Assembly (NCBI GenBank): GCA_016871155.1
Contig: VFZO01000001.1
Coordinates: 1 to 64,000 of the forward strand
Source of the DNA: Acidobacteriota bacterium
GTDB taxonomy: Bacteria; Acidobacteriota; Terriglobia; Bryobacterales; Bryobacteraceae
Length of the DNA: 64,000 nucleotides
Reading direction: 5' to 3'
Each line of letters opens with the position of its first letter. Position 1 is the first letter of the stretch. The notes below the pieces were generated by a model, which had not been told where the DNA came from, did no database searches, and saw only the letters and a list, made by a program, of their open reading frames with translations. This document shows, piece by piece, positions 25,622-35,954 of this stretch. The position numbers were made by a program, and so were the translations under genes.

Positions 25622-28291
25622 CTACTTCTGCGTGTGCTGCTCCCGCACCGAACGCGGGTCGTCCATCTTCGGCGACGGTTTGGGATCCAGCGGATCGCGG
25701 GCCTTGGCCGGATCGAACAGTTCGGGCCGGATGGCGCGGAGAGAAAAGGGCTGGAAGTCCGGCGTTTCGGTGAACATATCCGAAAGATCGGCGGCCGTGG
25801 CGTCATAGAGGTTCAGAGGGGGCAGCTTCAACAGCCGGAACACCGTCTTCAACAGCGCGGGGAAGCTGGCGTTGACCTTTGAAACGTAGTTCTTCTTCGC
25901 GTAGGGGCTGGCCATCAAAAAGACGGTGCGATGGGAGTCGACGTGATCGACGCCGCCCTGGGAATCATCCTCCGTGATGAACACGGCCATCTGTTTCCAC
26001 CACGGACTCTTGGATAGAAACTCCATGATGCGGCCCAGCGCGTAGTCGTTGTCGGCCATGTACGATTCGCGGAACGGATAGCCGTCCTCGGGCCGCGGCG
26101 ACGTCATATGGTCGTTGGGAAGGTGAATGTAGAGGAGGCGGGGAAAGGGTTCGTTGCCGACGATGTGGCGCTTCTCCATCTCCTGAATGAAGGCGTTGGC
26201 GCGGAACTGATCCGGGATGTTCATGTTGTATCCCGGGTAGTCGCGCGAAGTGTTCCGGAAAAGCGGATCCGGCATGGGGACGTTGGTAAGAAAGCGCGCG
26301 CCGGTGGGCTTCAGGCCGGGGCCTTCGTCGATGCCGGAGAGTTCGAATCCTTCACCGAAATTCCGGAACGGAATCCCGTGCTTATCCAGGTGATGCCACA
26401 GGGCGCCGGCCTCCAACTGCTCCTCCGGATGCACCGACGAATTGCTACCCGTGAACAATAAGCGGCCCGGCGCGGACGTTGGAAAGCGGAAGTTTTTCTG
26501 TCCGCCATAGGCGGCCATGAGCGTGGATTCGGTCCAGGCGTTCGGATAGCTGCCAACCATCCAATGGTGCCCGTCGACGCTCACCTCCGAGTCGGCGTAG
26601 AAATTATCGGAGAAGGCGAACTGCTCGGCCAGCGCGTGGTGATTGGGCGAGACGGGAACGTTCTTCATGGCGAAGCGCTGCTGCACCTCGCCGCGCGGGC
26701 TGGCTATCACTGCATACTGGCCCAGGCGGGCCAGATCCCAGGCGCCATTGACCGGCGCGTTGGAGGCGGAAACGACGTCGCCGAACACTTCGTCGAACGT
26801 GCGGTTTTCCTTGATGATGATGACGGCGTACTGAAGGGCGGCGGGCAGGGGAGCGGCCTCGCTCGCCGGGGTGAAGCCGTTCAGTTGCAGCACGCGCGCC
26901 GTGTGTCCGGCGGCGCTGGAGGGATCGGGAACCGGATAGACGGAGATGGAGCCGCGCCGCTGATCGGTGATGAAGCTTTGCTCGAACGCCTTGGTCATCG
27001 ACGCGTTGGGCCCCGTGCCGTGGCCCTTGGCGTTGGCGACATACATCGTGCCGTCTTTCACCACTACGCGCGTGGGGAACCAGCCGGCCGGCAGGTGCGC
27101 CACGGCGCGCTGCGTCTTCAGGTCGACGACGCCGATCGCATTGATGCCGGCCTCGGCGACGTAGAGCGTGTTGCCGTCCAGGGCCAGGCCGGTAGGCAGT
27201 ACGCCGCGCAGAGCTTCCAGGCCGGGAATCCGGATTGGTATCTCGCGCTCCACTTCCAGCGACCGCGCGTTGATGACGGTGATGGAATCGTTGTGCCCGT
27301 TGGCGACGAAGATGTGGGAGTCGTTGGCGATAACCGACGTAGGGCTGGAGCCGCCCTGCGAACCCTTGCCAAAGGGCAGGCCGGTGGGAATGAACTGGAC
27401 CACCTTGGCGCTCTCCGGCGCCGTCACGTCGATGACCGTGAGTGAGTTCGCCTCGCGGACGTTCGGGCTGCCGAGGCCGGGAACCTGCACCCGCTCGCCC
27501 CGGCCATTCACACGCTCCGCGCCCCGCTCGGCCTCGGCCGAAGGGAAGCCGAAAGCGGCGAACGGAAGGCCGGTCTCGCGGGCGTTTTTCGCGTCGGCGC
27601 CGGGAACGGCCTGGTACTCGAACATTCCGATGTTTGTGACGTAGACGCGCTTGCCGTCGGGCGCGAGCGCGACGGAGAAGGGCAGGCGGCCGGTGCGGAC
27701 GCTTGAGACGATGCGATGCTTCCGCGTGTCGATAACGGCCAGCCGGAAGTTGGCCTGATCGACCACATAGAGCAGATTGCGCTTGGCGTCGAAGGCGAGA
27801 TCGCCGGTGTAGGAATCCTTGAAGCCGCCGGTATTGAGATCGTAGAGCTGTTTGCGATGACCGTTGCCGGCGTCCAGCAGGCGCACGCGGCCGGAGTTGC
27901 CCTCGCTTGCGTAGACATCGTCGTTGTTCGCGAAGGCCAGGCCCATGAACACGGAGCGGAACTCGTCGTCCTCGGGCTCGTCCGCTTTTTTCCTGGTGGC
28001 CTCCAGGCGGTTCACGCGCCAGCCGTCGCTGCGTTGATCGAGCACCGTGAGCGAGAAACCCCTTGGGCCGCCGTCGGCCGAGACGATGCGCTTCCCGTTG
28101 GCGGAGACGGCGAGCCCCCACGGTCCCGGTCCGGTTTGATACTGGCGGCCGAGCGGCGCGATCAGGCGTCCGCCGGGCAGAATGGACTCGCCTCCAGGCT
28201 TCTTGGCAACGGAGCGCGTGCCGGCCGGGGGCCGGTAGTCCGCCGCGGTCAGAGCCGCAAGGCACACAAACAAAGCGAGGGCTCTGCGCAT
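25622..28291 (-). CDS. YncE-like beta-propeller + phosphoesterase (PF04185-like) fusion
   Basis: 889 aa from ATG 28291 with signal MRRALALFVCLAALTAA; VIIIKENRTFDEVFGD, YIHLPNDHM, ITEDDSQGGVDHVDSHR; the 1152-aa ORF is over-extended upstream. Confidence 0.9.
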   Translation of the reverse strand: MRRALALFVCLAALTAADYRPPAGTRSVAKKPGGESILPGGRLIAPLGRQYQTGPGPWGLAVSANGKRIVSADGGPRGFSLTVLDQRSDGWRVNRLEATRKKADEPEDDEFRSVFMGLAFANNDDVYASEGNSGRVRLLDAGNGHRKQLYDLNTGGFKDSYTGDLAFDAKRNLLYVVDQANFRLAVIDTRKHRIVSSVRTGRLPFSVALAPDGKRVYVTNIGMFEYQAVPGADAKNARETGLPFAAFGFPSAEAERGAERVNGRGERVQVPGLGSPNVREANSLTVIDVTAPESAKVVQFIPTGLPFGKGSQGGSSPTSVIANDSHIFVANGHNDSITVINARSLEVEREIPIRIPGLEALRGVLPTGLALDGNTLYVAEAGINAIGVVDLKTQRAVAHLPAGWFPTRVVVKDGTMYVANAKGHGTGPNASMTKAFEQSFITDQRRGSISVYPVPDPSSAAGHTARVLQLNGFTPASEAAPLPAALQYAVIIIKENRTFDEVFGDVVSASNAPVNGAWDLARLGQYAVIASPRGEVQQRFAMKNVPVSPNHHALAEQFAFSDNFYADSEVSVDGHHWMVGSYPNAWTESTLMAAYGGQKNFRFPTSAPGRLLFTGSNSSVHPEEQLEAGALWHHLDKHGIPFRNFGEGFELSGIDEGPGLKPTGARFLTNVPMPDPLFRNTSRDYPGYNMNIPDQFRANAFIQEMEKRHIVGNEPFPRLLYIHLPNDHMTSPRPEDGYPFRESYMADNDYALGRIMEFLSKSPWWKQMAVFITEDDSQGGVDHVDSHRTVFLMASPYAKKNYVSKVNASFPALLKTVFRLLKLPPLNLYDATAADLSDMFTETPDFQPFSLRAIRPELFDPAKARDPLDPKPSPKMDDPRSVREQHTQK

Positions 28292-28309
28292 GACGATACT
28301 CTGTACATT

Positions 28310-29026
28310 ATGATTCGGCGCCGCGACTTTCTGGAAATGACCGGCCCGATCCCCCTTTTCCCCATGAACAATTCTTCCCGCAAAATCTATACCTTCGAAC
28401 AGTTTTTCCTGAAACACTCCACGCAAGGCGCGCGCCTGCACCAGTGGCTGGAATCGGCCTGGCTGCCGGCCTACGGCAAGCGTTCGGCGCTGATCCTGGA
28501 CGCCGTTTTCGCCGGCCACATGCCGCAGATCGCGGTGGTGGCCGAGTGGGACTCCTTGGAGCAAGCCGCGGCGCTTCGGGTTGACGCAACCGCGTTGGAG
28601 GATCACGACGAGCCGCCGTATGAGCATTTCTCCCGCTCCTTGCTGGAGGCGGCCAGCTACTCGCCGGCGCTCGATTGGGCCAGCCAGGCGCCGCGGTTCT
28701 ACGAACTGCGCGTCTATCATTCGCCCACATGGAAACAGCACAAGGCGCTGAATGAACGTTTCGCCGGGCCTGAAATTCCCATCTTTCACCGCTGCGGCAT
28801 TCATCCGGTGCTCTACACCTCGGCGCTGTACGGCGAGTGGATGCCAAACCTCATCTACTTCACGCCGTTCGATACGCTGGCGGCGCGGGAGCAGGCGTGG
28901 GCAACGTTCGCAAGCGACCCGGAGTGGATTCGCGTGCGCGCCGAATCGATCGCCGCCGATGGGCAATCGAACGCCTTCATGCAGGTGGCGATTTATAAGG
29001 CCGCCGGCTACTCGCCGTTGAAGTAG
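28310..29026 (+). CDS. NIPSNAP-family protein
   Basis: 238 aa; paired YELRVYHSP and AWATFASDPEWIRVRAES NIPSNAP signatures; MIRRRDFLEM leader. Confidence 0.85.
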   Translation: MIRRRDFLEMTGPIPLFPMNNSSRKIYTFEQFFLKHSTQGARLHQWLESAWLPAYGKRSALILDAVFAGHMPQIAVVAEWDSLEQAAALRVDATALEDHDEPPYEHFSRSLLEAASYSPALDWASQAPRFYELRVYHSPTWKQHKALNERFAGPEIPIFHRCGIHPVLYTSALYGEWMPNLIYFTPFDTLAAREQAWATFASDPEWIRVRAESIAADGQSNAFMQVAIYKAAGYSPLK

Positions 29027-29034
29027 GCGCCCCC

Positions 29035-30150
29035 GTGGATGCCCGCGCGCGAATTCGAGTGCTGCTGCCGGGGCTTGCATTTGGCGGAGGGCTGCTCGCG
29101 CGGGCCCGGGACTCCGAAGTCGTCCGGGCGCTGGATCCGATCCGCACCCGGCATCGCGTGCCCGCTCTCGGCGCGGCCCTCGTCACCGGCCGTGGCGTGA
29201 TCACGCAAGGCGTGGTTGGCGTGCGCAAGGCGGGCACAAACGTCCCGGCCACGATCGCGGACAAGGGGCACCTCGGCTCCAACACGAAGGCGATGACGGC
29301 TGTGTTGCTGGCCCGTTTGATCGAGCGGGGAAAGCTCGATTGGGAGACAACGCTTGAGAAAATATTTCCGGATCTCGCTCCGGCCTTTCCCCAGGACTTT
29401 CGGAACATCACCGTCACCCACCTTCTCTCTCATCGCGCCGGTCTGCCTGGAACCCCGGACTGGACGGACTACGAAGAAGTAATTCGAACGTTCCAGTCTC
29501 TCCCTCGGCAGCGGCTGGAACTCATGAAGAAAACGGCGGCGCGGGGCGTTGGATCTCCGCCTGGCGAGCGATATCAGTATTCGAGCGCCGGCTATATGAT
29601 CGCGGGAGCTGTCGCGGAGCGACTTACGGGCCGGGCTTGGGAGGATCTCCTGCGCGACATGGTGTTCAAGCCCCTTGGCATGAACGGCTGCGGGTTTGGC
29701 GGCACCGGCACGCTGGGAAAGATCGATCAACCGTGGCCCCACACCGTCTCCGGCGAGGCGACGCCAACAAACGGCCCGGCGGTTGACAATCCCCGCATCC
29801 TGGCGCCGGCCGGCAGCGTCCACTGCTCGCTGGGCGACTGGGCCAAGTTCATTGCGGATGCGTTGCGCGGCGAGCCCGCCTTGCTCAAGCGGGACTCCTA
29901 TCGCAGGCTTCACCTGTCGCAAGGCGACGATTGCGCGCTGGGCTGGTTCGTGGTCTCGGGCGAAGCGTGGGCCGATGGCATCGCTCTGCAGCACTATGGA
30001 ACGAACAGGAAGAATTTCGCGCTCGTACGAATGGCGCCCCGGCGTGGTTTTGCCGTGCTCGCGGTTACGAATCGAGGGGGCGATGAGGCGAAGAGCGCCC
30101 TCGACGACGCGTCCGCGGCCCTGGTCCAGCTATATGACTCCAGGCGTTGA
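29035..30150 (+). CDS. Serine hydrolase, beta-lactamase/class C family
   Basis: 371 aa; GTG start; LGSNTKAMTAVL (SxxK), YSSAGYMIAG (YxN-like). Confidence 0.88.
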   Translation: MDARARIRVLLPGLAFGGGLLARARDSEVVRALDPIRTRHRVPALGAALVTGRGVITQGVVGVRKAGTNVPATIADKGHLGSNTKAMTAVLLARLIERGKLDWETTLEKIFPDLAPAFPQDFRNITVTHLLSHRAGLPGTPDWTDYEEVIRTFQSLPRQRLELMKKTAARGVGSPPGERYQYSSAGYMIAGAVAERLTGRAWEDLLRDMVFKPLGMNGCGFGGTGTLGKIDQPWPHTVSGEATPTNGPAVDNPRILAPAGSVHCSLGDWAKFIADALRGEPALLKRDSYRRLHLSQGDDCALGWFVVSGEAWADGIALQHYGTNRKNFALVRMAPRRGFAVLAVTNRGGDEAKSALDDASAALVQLYDSRR

Positions 30151-30167
30151 CGGGGCGGGAACGCCGT

Positions 30168-31409
30168 CTACCGCTTCGGCCAAACTACGCCCTGATCCTT
30201 CTTTGTGACCGGCGCCAGCCCCTTGTACGTGAACTTCTGCACGCGCTGGCCTCGATACGTTTCCGTGGTGTAGATGTTCCCCTTCGAATCCGTCGCGATG
30301 CTATGAACGGCGTAAAACTGGCCCGGCTGCCGTCCGCCGTCGCCGAACGTTGTCAACACTTCAAGCGTGTCGCGCAGGAGAATATGCACCTTCATGTTCG
30401 AACCATCGCAAACATAGAGATACTTCTCGCCCGGGTCTTTCGAGATCGCAATGTCGAAGGCCGCGCCGTCGCCGAACGTCTCCTTCGCCACCCAGCCTTC
30501 CTTCAAGTAAGTACCGTCGGTCTTAAAGGCCTGAATCCGGTTGTTGGTGCGGTCGCAAACATAAACGATCCGGTCCTTCGATAAAGCGATGCCATGCACG
30601 GGCGTGCGGAACTGTTTCGGTGCGGGGTTGGCCGGATCGTAGGGGCCGAGATCGGTATCGTCGGGCTTGTTGCCGTAGGCGCCCCAGTGGCGTTTGTACT
30701 TCAGTGTGTCGGCGTCGAAGACGATGACACGCCGGTTGCCGTATCCGTCGGCGACATAGAGTTCGTTCGTCACCGGATCGACCAGCGATTTCGCGGGCAG
30801 CCGCAGGTTATCGAGATCGTTGCTTCCCTTGCTCATGAACGGCTTGCCGAGCTGCGCCAGGAATTTGCCTGATTGCGTGAACTTCAACAGAAAGCTATCG
30901 TGCACGGCACCCGCCGCCGCCATCTTCGATTCGTCATGGGCCAGCGCCGCTCCCGCGCCCGCCGCGCGGCCGTTGCCGCCGATCCAAATGTTGCCTTTGT
31001 GGTCGATGTCTACGCCATGATTCGATGTCGGCCAGCTAAAGCCCTCTCCCTTGCCGCCCCAGCTCTGAATCAGATCGCCCGCGGCGTTGAACGCCAACAC
31101 GGGCGGCGCGGCCGCGCAGCACTCCGACGCTTTCGGCGTATGCGTCGCATACTGCTCTTTGACCTCAAGCGAGCCCTGCCGGTGCACGATCCAGACGTTG
31201 TCCTTCGCGTCGATCCCCAGTCCGATCGCCGCGCCGATCACCCAATGGTTCGGCAGCGGCTTGGGCCACATCGGATCGACCTCAAAGCGGGGCGCCATGG
31301 GGCCGGCCGCTTCGACGGAGGCTTGCCGGTCCAGCAGGTACGCGCCAACGCCAACGGCGGCGAGGACTGCAAGGAAGGAGCCGGCTTTGCAATAGGTACA
31401 GTTAAGCAT
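30168..31409 (-). CDS. NHL-repeat / peptidyl-alpha-hydroxyglycine amidating-lyase-like exported protein
   Basis: 413 aa from ATG 31409; DHKGNIWIGG, LYVADGYGNRRVIVFD, KDRIVYVCDRTNNRIQAF repeats. Confidence 0.85.
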   Translation of the reverse strand: MLNCTYCKAGSFLAVLAAVGVGAYLLDRQASVEAAGPMAPRFEVDPMWPKPLPNHWVIGAAIGLGIDAKDNVWIVHRQGSLEVKEQYATHTPKASECCAAAPPVLAFNAAGDLIQSWGGKGEGFSWPTSNHGVDIDHKGNIWIGGNGRAAGAGAALAHDESKMAAAGAVHDSFLLKFTQSGKFLAQLGKPFMSKGSNDLDNLRLPAKSLVDPVTNELYVADGYGNRRVIVFDADTLKYKRHWGAYGNKPDDTDLGPYDPANPAPKQFRTPVHGIALSKDRIVYVCDRTNNRIQAFKTDGTYLKEGWVAKETFGDGAAFDIAISKDPGEKYLYVCDGSNMKVHILLRDTLEVLTTFGDGGRQPGQFYAVHSIATDSKGNIYTTETYRGQRVQKFTYKGLAPVTKKDQGVVWPKR

Positions 31410-31463
31410 GTGTTTTCTCTTTGAACAGGTGTTCGCTATCATACACGATTCGGCCCACTCTCT

Positions 31464-32663
31464 ATGCTCTGGCGTTTGCTGTTGATCTCCCAGGTTGCGC
31501 TGGCGCACGACGCGCCCGCCGATGTCACCGTGCACCTGCAAATGCGCGGGGCGGACGTGTTGGTGCGCATCCCGCTCGCCGCCGTGCGCGATGTGGAGTT
31601 TCCACAGACGGCCGGCGGTTACCTGGACACGGTGAAGGTCGAGCCAAAGCTTCCCGCGCTAGCCAAGCTCTGGGCCGCCGAGAAGGTCGCAATGCCGGGC
31701 GTTGGCCCGCCCCGAGTGGAGGCGGTGAACCTGGCGATCGAAGCGGACCGGTCATTCGCGAGTTTCGAGGAGGCCCTGCGCCACGTGCGCGCTCCGCTGC
31801 CGGCCAGCGGCGAGAACGTCTTCTGGAAGCAGGCGTGGTTCGATATCCACCTGGTGTTTCCGGCGGCGGGCGAATCTATTCATCCGAATTTCGTGGACTT
31901 AGGCGAGAAGGTCACCACGGTTCTGCACACGCCGGCGCGCACGTTTTTGCTGGAAGGCGATCCCGGCGTAGTGGACCTGAATCCGTCCTGGTGGCGGGCG
32001 GCGGCGCGTTTCGCAGCGATGGGCTTCGAACACATCCTCTCCGGCGCCGACCACCTGCTGTTTCTGCTTTGCCTCGTGATCGCGAACCGGAGATTGCGGG
32101 ATCTGGTCTGGATCGTCAGCGCTTTTACGCTCGCGCATTCCATCACGTTGCTGGCGTCCGCGCTCGGGTGGACACCGGCGGGGTTGTGGTTCCCGCCGCT
32201 GGTGGAACTGGCGATCGCCGTCTCGATCGTCTACATGGCTGCGGCCAACGTTCTGGACGCCGCGCCGCACGGGGCCGGGCTTGCGTTCGGTTTCGGGCTG
32301 GTCCACGGGTTCGGATTCTCCTTCGCGCTGCGGGAGTCCCTGCAATTCGCCGGCGATCATCTCCCGGCCGCGCTGCTGGCGTTCAACATCGGTGTCGAAC
32401 TGGGCCAACTCGCCGCGCTGGGGATCGCAGTGCCTCTGTTGCGATGGGCGTGCCGGGCGTTCGACGCGCGCCTGCTGGCCGTCGTTCTATCGGCATTCGT
32501 TGCGCACACCGGTTGGCACTGGACCTTGGAGCGATGGGACACGTTCCGGAAGTTCCAAGTCACGATGGACGCGGCCACCGCTGCGCTGCTACTCAAGTGG
32601 GCGGTTGCCGGGATGGCCGCCTGGGGCCTGTTGTGGCTGGCCCGGCGGCGCATGGCAAAATAA
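31464..32663 (+). CDS. HupE/UreJ-family membrane protein
   Basis: 399 aa; GFEHILSGADHLLFLLCLVI, FTLAHSITL, FGLVHGFGFSFALRE. Confidence 0.9.
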   Translation: MLWRLLLISQVALAHDAPADVTVHLQMRGADVLVRIPLAAVRDVEFPQTAGGYLDTVKVEPKLPALAKLWAAEKVAMPGVGPPRVEAVNLAIEADRSFASFEEALRHVRAPLPASGENVFWKQAWFDIHLVFPAAGESIHPNFVDLGEKVTTVLHTPARTFLLEGDPGVVDLNPSWWRAAARFAAMGFEHILSGADHLLFLLCLVIANRRLRDLVWIVSAFTLAHSITLLASALGWTPAGLWFPPLVELAIAVSIVYMAAANVLDAAPHGAGLAFGFGLVHGFGFSFALRESLQFAGDHLPAALLAFNIGVELGQLAALGIAVPLLRWACRAFDARLLAVVLSAFVAHTGWHWTLERWDTFRKFQVTMDAATAALLLKWAVAGMAAWGLLWLARRRMAK

Positions 32664-32669
32664 TCGGAC

Positions 32670-33236
32670 ATGTACACGCCGTCGCACTTTCGCGAAGAGC
32701 GGCCCGATGTCCTGGAGGCGTTCATTCGCGCGCATCCGCTGGCGGCGCTGGTGCTGCCGGGGCCGGACGGCCTGGAAGCCACGCACGTGCCGCTGCTGCT
32801 GGAGGATGGCGTTCTGCGCGGCCACGTAGCGCGGGCGAATCCAATCTGGCGCTCCGCCGGGGCCGAGGCGCTGGCGATTTTTCATGGTGCCCAAATCTAC
32901 GTTTCTCCGGCGTGGTACCCGTCGAAGGCTGCCGACCCGCGCGTGGTCCCCACGTGGAACTACATCGCCGTTCATGCGTACGGACCCCTGCGCGTGGTGG
33001 AAAATCGCGACGCGCTGCTGGGGATTGTTACAAGGATGACCGAGACTTTCGAAGCCCCGCGCTCCGAGCCGTGGCGCGTCTCCGACGCGCCCGCAAGCTA
33101 CATCGACGGTCTGTTGAACGCGATTGCCGGCATCGAGATCCCCATCTCCCGCCTGGAAGGCAAATGGAAAGCCAGCCAAAACCGGACGGAGGAGGACCGG
33201 GAGGCGGTTCTGAGGCGCTGGAACATCTCCCCCTAG
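32670..33236 (+). CDS. PaiB-like FMN-binding negative transcriptional regulator
   Basis: 188 aa; [39 protein letters not shown]...[13 protein letters not shown]. Confidence 0.92.
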   Translation: MYTPSHFREERPDVLEAFIRAHPLAALVLPGPDGLEATHVPLLLEDGVLRGHVARANPIWRSAGAEALAIFHGAQIYVSPAWYPSKAADPRVVPTWNYIAVHAYGPLRVVENRDALLGIVTRMTETFEAPRSEPWRVSDAPASYIDGLLNAIAGIEIPISRLEGKWKASQNRTEEDREAVLRRWNISP

Positions 33237-33856
33237 GGGAGTTCTTTGATTCGCAAGTTCCGAAACTCGGCGTAGGCTTGGTGGCCGAGCAGCGCGATAT
33301 GACCGGCTTTCCTGGCCAGGCCTGGATGCTTCTTCAGAACGGCGGGCTCGCGCACCTGATCGAGATCCGCGTCGAGGATCACGACGCCATTCAACGTAAT
33401 GGTCACGCGCCGCCCGTCGGCGCGGATCTCCTGCTCATTCCATTCGCCCGGCTGCTTTAGAAATCCGGACCTGGGCGGCCAAACGTCGTAAATCGCGCCG
33501 TGATACTGCTCCGGCCTCAGCTTCATGGTCTTGTACTTCGGGCCGCTCTGGTCCAGAATCTGGATCTCCATCCCCAGCGTGGACGTATGCCCGTCGCGCG
33601 GCGCGCGAATGCCGATGCCGTTGTTGGAATCGGCTTCCAACTTGAACTCAAACCGAAACGCGAAGTTGGCGTATTCCTTTTCCGTCATCAGCTTCTGTCC
33701 GCCGTCCAAAGGACAGACGATCGAGCCGTCCTTCACCAGAAAGCCCGGACCCTGCTTGTTGACGATGAACCAGCCGTCCAGCGATTTGCCGTCGAACACT
33801 GGGCGGAACCCGTCTTCGGCCAGCAGCGGCATCGCGGCCAGCAGCAGCAGCCTCAT
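33233..33856 (-). CDS. DUF1080 (3-keto-disaccharide hydrolase-like) protein
   Basis: 207 aa; [34 protein letters not shown]. Confidence 0.93.
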   Translation of the reverse strand: MRLLLLAAMPLLAEDGFRPVFDGKSLDGWFIVNKQGPGFLVKDGSIVCPLDGGQKLMTEKEYANFAFRFEFKLEADSNNGIGIRAPRDGHTSTLGMEIQILDQSGPKYKTMKLRPEQYHGAIYDVWPPRSGFLKQPGEWNEQEIRADGRRVTITLNGVVILDADLDQVREPAVLKKHPGLARKAGHIALLGHQAYAEFRNLRIKELP

Positions 33857-34866
33857 AGATCGAAGCCGTGCTGTTTACGGTGGTGGGGACCGTCGTAGTT
33901 CTTGGCCGACTTGAACAACTCATGGCGTCCATCGCTCGCCTCGCTCCGGACTTTCGAAAGCAGCGTCTCTTTCTCAGCGGCGGTCATCGGTTTGAAGGAG
34001 CGCGCCAGCGCGATGTCCTCCTTCAACTGCGCCATCGTCGTGATTCCCATCACCTGCGAAGCGATCGGAAGGCTTAGGCAGTATCGATAGCAGTCCGTGG
34101 CCGAAAGACCGAACTTTTCGATCAACCGTCCCTGCGGATGTCCGCCGGCCAGTCCCTTCATGCCGATCACGCCCACACTTTTGCGCAGGCAAACGGGCAC
34201 GACTTCCTGCTGAAAACTGCGGTAGTAGCGATCCAGAACGTTGATGGGCATCTGCGCGGAATCCCAGTCGTGCGGTTTGCCCAACATCTTCAAGTGAATC
34301 CGGGGATCTTTGTGTCCGGTGAAGCCAATGAAACGGACCTTGCCCGCCTTCCTGGCCTCCAAAGCCGCCTTCAAGCCGCCCTTTTCGAAGACCCAGTCCG
34401 GGTCGTTGTCGTAGACCATTTCGTGGAACTGCCATAGGTCGAGATAGTCCGTCTGCATGCGGCGCAGCGAATCGTCGAGGTTCTTCATCGACCCGGCGTA
34501 GTCGCGCTCGCAATTCTTGGTCATCAAGAAGACCTTCTTACGCCGTCCATCCGATTTCAGAGCCTCGCCCATCACTTCTTCGGAGTGCCCGTCGTGATAG
34601 TCCCAGGCGTTGTCGAAAAAGGTCAACCCCTCGTCGATGGCCGCGTGCATGATGCGGATCGCCTCGTTGTTGTCCTTCACCGCGCCGATGTGCCAGCCGC
34701 CCAGGCAGGCGATGGATACGCGCTGGCCCGTGCGGCCCAGAACGCGTGTGGGCAGCCCGGTCGCCGATGCGGAAGAGGTTTGCGCCAGGACTTCGTCGGC
34801 TAACGCCGCGGCCGATAGGGCGGCGCCCGTGAGGACGCCACGGCGGGAAACGTTCGGTTCAGACAT
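33853..34866 (-). CDS. Aldo/keto reductase with Tat-like leader
   Basis: 337 aa from ATG 34866; [59 protein letters not shown]. Confidence 0.92.
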   Translation of the reverse strand: MSEPNVSRRGVLTGAALSAAALADEVLAQTSSASATGLPTRVLGRTGQRVSIACLGGWHIGAVKDNNEAIRIMHAAIDEGLTFFDNAWDYHDGHSEEVMGEALKSDGRRKKVFLMTKNCERDYAGSMKNLDDSLRRMQTDYLDLWQFHEMVYDNDPDWVFEKGGLKAALEARKAGKVRFIGFTGHKDPRIHLKMLGKPHDWDSAQMPINVLDRYYRSFQQEVVPVCLRKSVGVIGMKGLAGGHPQGRLIEKFGLSATDCYRYCLSLPIASQVMGITTMAQLKEDIALARSFKPMTAAEKETLLSKVRSEASDGRHELFKSAKNYDGPHHRKQHGFDL

Positions 34867-34892
34867 ACCGAACGTTATATCCGATTCCAGCG

Positions 34893-35498
34893 CTACTGTA
34901 CAGCCACCGTCACCTGCATGCGGTCCGTCGCGCCGTCGCCGGCCGTGGCCGTCAGTATGTATGTTGTTGTCTTGTCCGGCCGCACCACGAAGCACTGGTT
35001 CGCGCCTGTGGTGAGTCCGGCGGAGGCCGCCGGCGAGACTGAAACCGAAAGGGCTCCTTCGGTGGAGTAGCAAAGCTGCACCGGAGCGCCCGGCGCCGCC
35101 GAGCGGCCCACAACATTGAAATTCTTAATGAGCTCGCGCCCTGGGGCGGCGGGCGCCGGCAGCGCGCTGGATTTTCCGATCGTCACACGGAACGTCTCAC
35201 TCACGGTGCCGCCGGGTCCTGTTGCGGTGAGCGTATAGACCGTATTCTCCACCGGTTTGTGGCCCACGCAGCGATTCAGCGTCGGGCGCAGATCGGTGTC
35301 TTCGGCTGGCTTCATGGTCACGTGGCTGGCATTCTCGGTGCCATAGCAAAGCGTCAGGACCTCGCCCCTTGCGACGGTCGCCGCGTTGCCGTAAAAGTGG
35401 GTGATCTTCGGGGGGGGCGGCGCCTTTTTCGGCGCCGGCGTTTCGGGCTTGGAGCCGCAGGCGCAAAGCGCTATCAGGATCGGGAATAAGCGGCGCAT
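34893..35498 (-). CDS. Lipoprotein with two tandem Ig-like domains
   Basis: 201 aa; LIALCACGS lipobox; two ~75-aa repeats each with (L/Q)LCY...C and TVYTLTATGP / TTYILTATAG. Confidence 0.7.
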   Translation of the reverse strand: MRRLFPILIALCACGSKPETPAPKKAPPPPKITHFYGNAATVARGEVLTLCYGTENASHVTMKPAEDTDLRPTLNRCVGHKPVENTVYTLTATGPGGTVSETFRVTIGKSSALPAPAAPGRELIKNFNVVGRSAAPGAPVQLCYSTEGALSVSVSPAASAGLTTGANQCFVVRPDKTTTYILTATAGDGATDRMQVTVAVQ

Positions 35499-35548
35499 CC
35501 GTTCTTCGATTTTCGCATGGGGAGGTAGATTGGATATGATTTGGGGCT

Positions 35549-35953
35549 ATGAGAATTCTTCTTGTTGTTATCGCACTGTCCGCCGCCGCGTTCGCGCAGA
35601 GCGGAGACGAAGCCGCGGTGAAAGCCGCTCACGAAGCGTTTGTGAACGCGGCCAAGGCCGGCGATGCCGCCGCGCTGGGCAAGCTGTTCGCGGACGACCT
35701 GCAGTACAGCCACTCCAACACCTCGCTCGAGAACAAGGCCCAGGCCATCGCCGCTCTGGTAAAGGGCAAAAGCAACTTTGAAGTCCACGAGCAGAAAATC
35801 AAGGTCATGGGCAAGGCCGCTACGATCCGCGCCAGGGTGACCGCCCACAACGCCACCGCCGATATTCCGCTCACCATTCTTCTGGTGTGGGTCAAGAACG
35901 GCAAGCAGTGGCAGTTGACGGAGCGCCAAACCACCCGCCTGCCCGCCAAGTAG
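35549..35953 (+). CDS. NTF2-like (DUF4440) exported protein
   Basis: 134 aa; signal peptide; AAVKAAHEAFVNAAKAGDAAALGKLFADDLQYSHSN. Confidence 0.88.
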   Translation: MRILLVVIALSAAAFAQSGDEAAVKAAHEAFVNAAKAGDAAALGKLFADDLQYSHSNTSLENKAQAIAALVKGKSNFEVHEQKIKVMGKAATIRARVTAHNATADIPLTILLVWVKNGKQWQLTERQTTRLPAK

Positions 35954-35954
35954 C

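Noticed and set aside
28292-29080. N-terminal extension of the 1152-aa phosphoesterase ORF
   Set aside because: Antisense to NIPSNAP coding DNA; true signal peptide begins at MRRALAL (28291)
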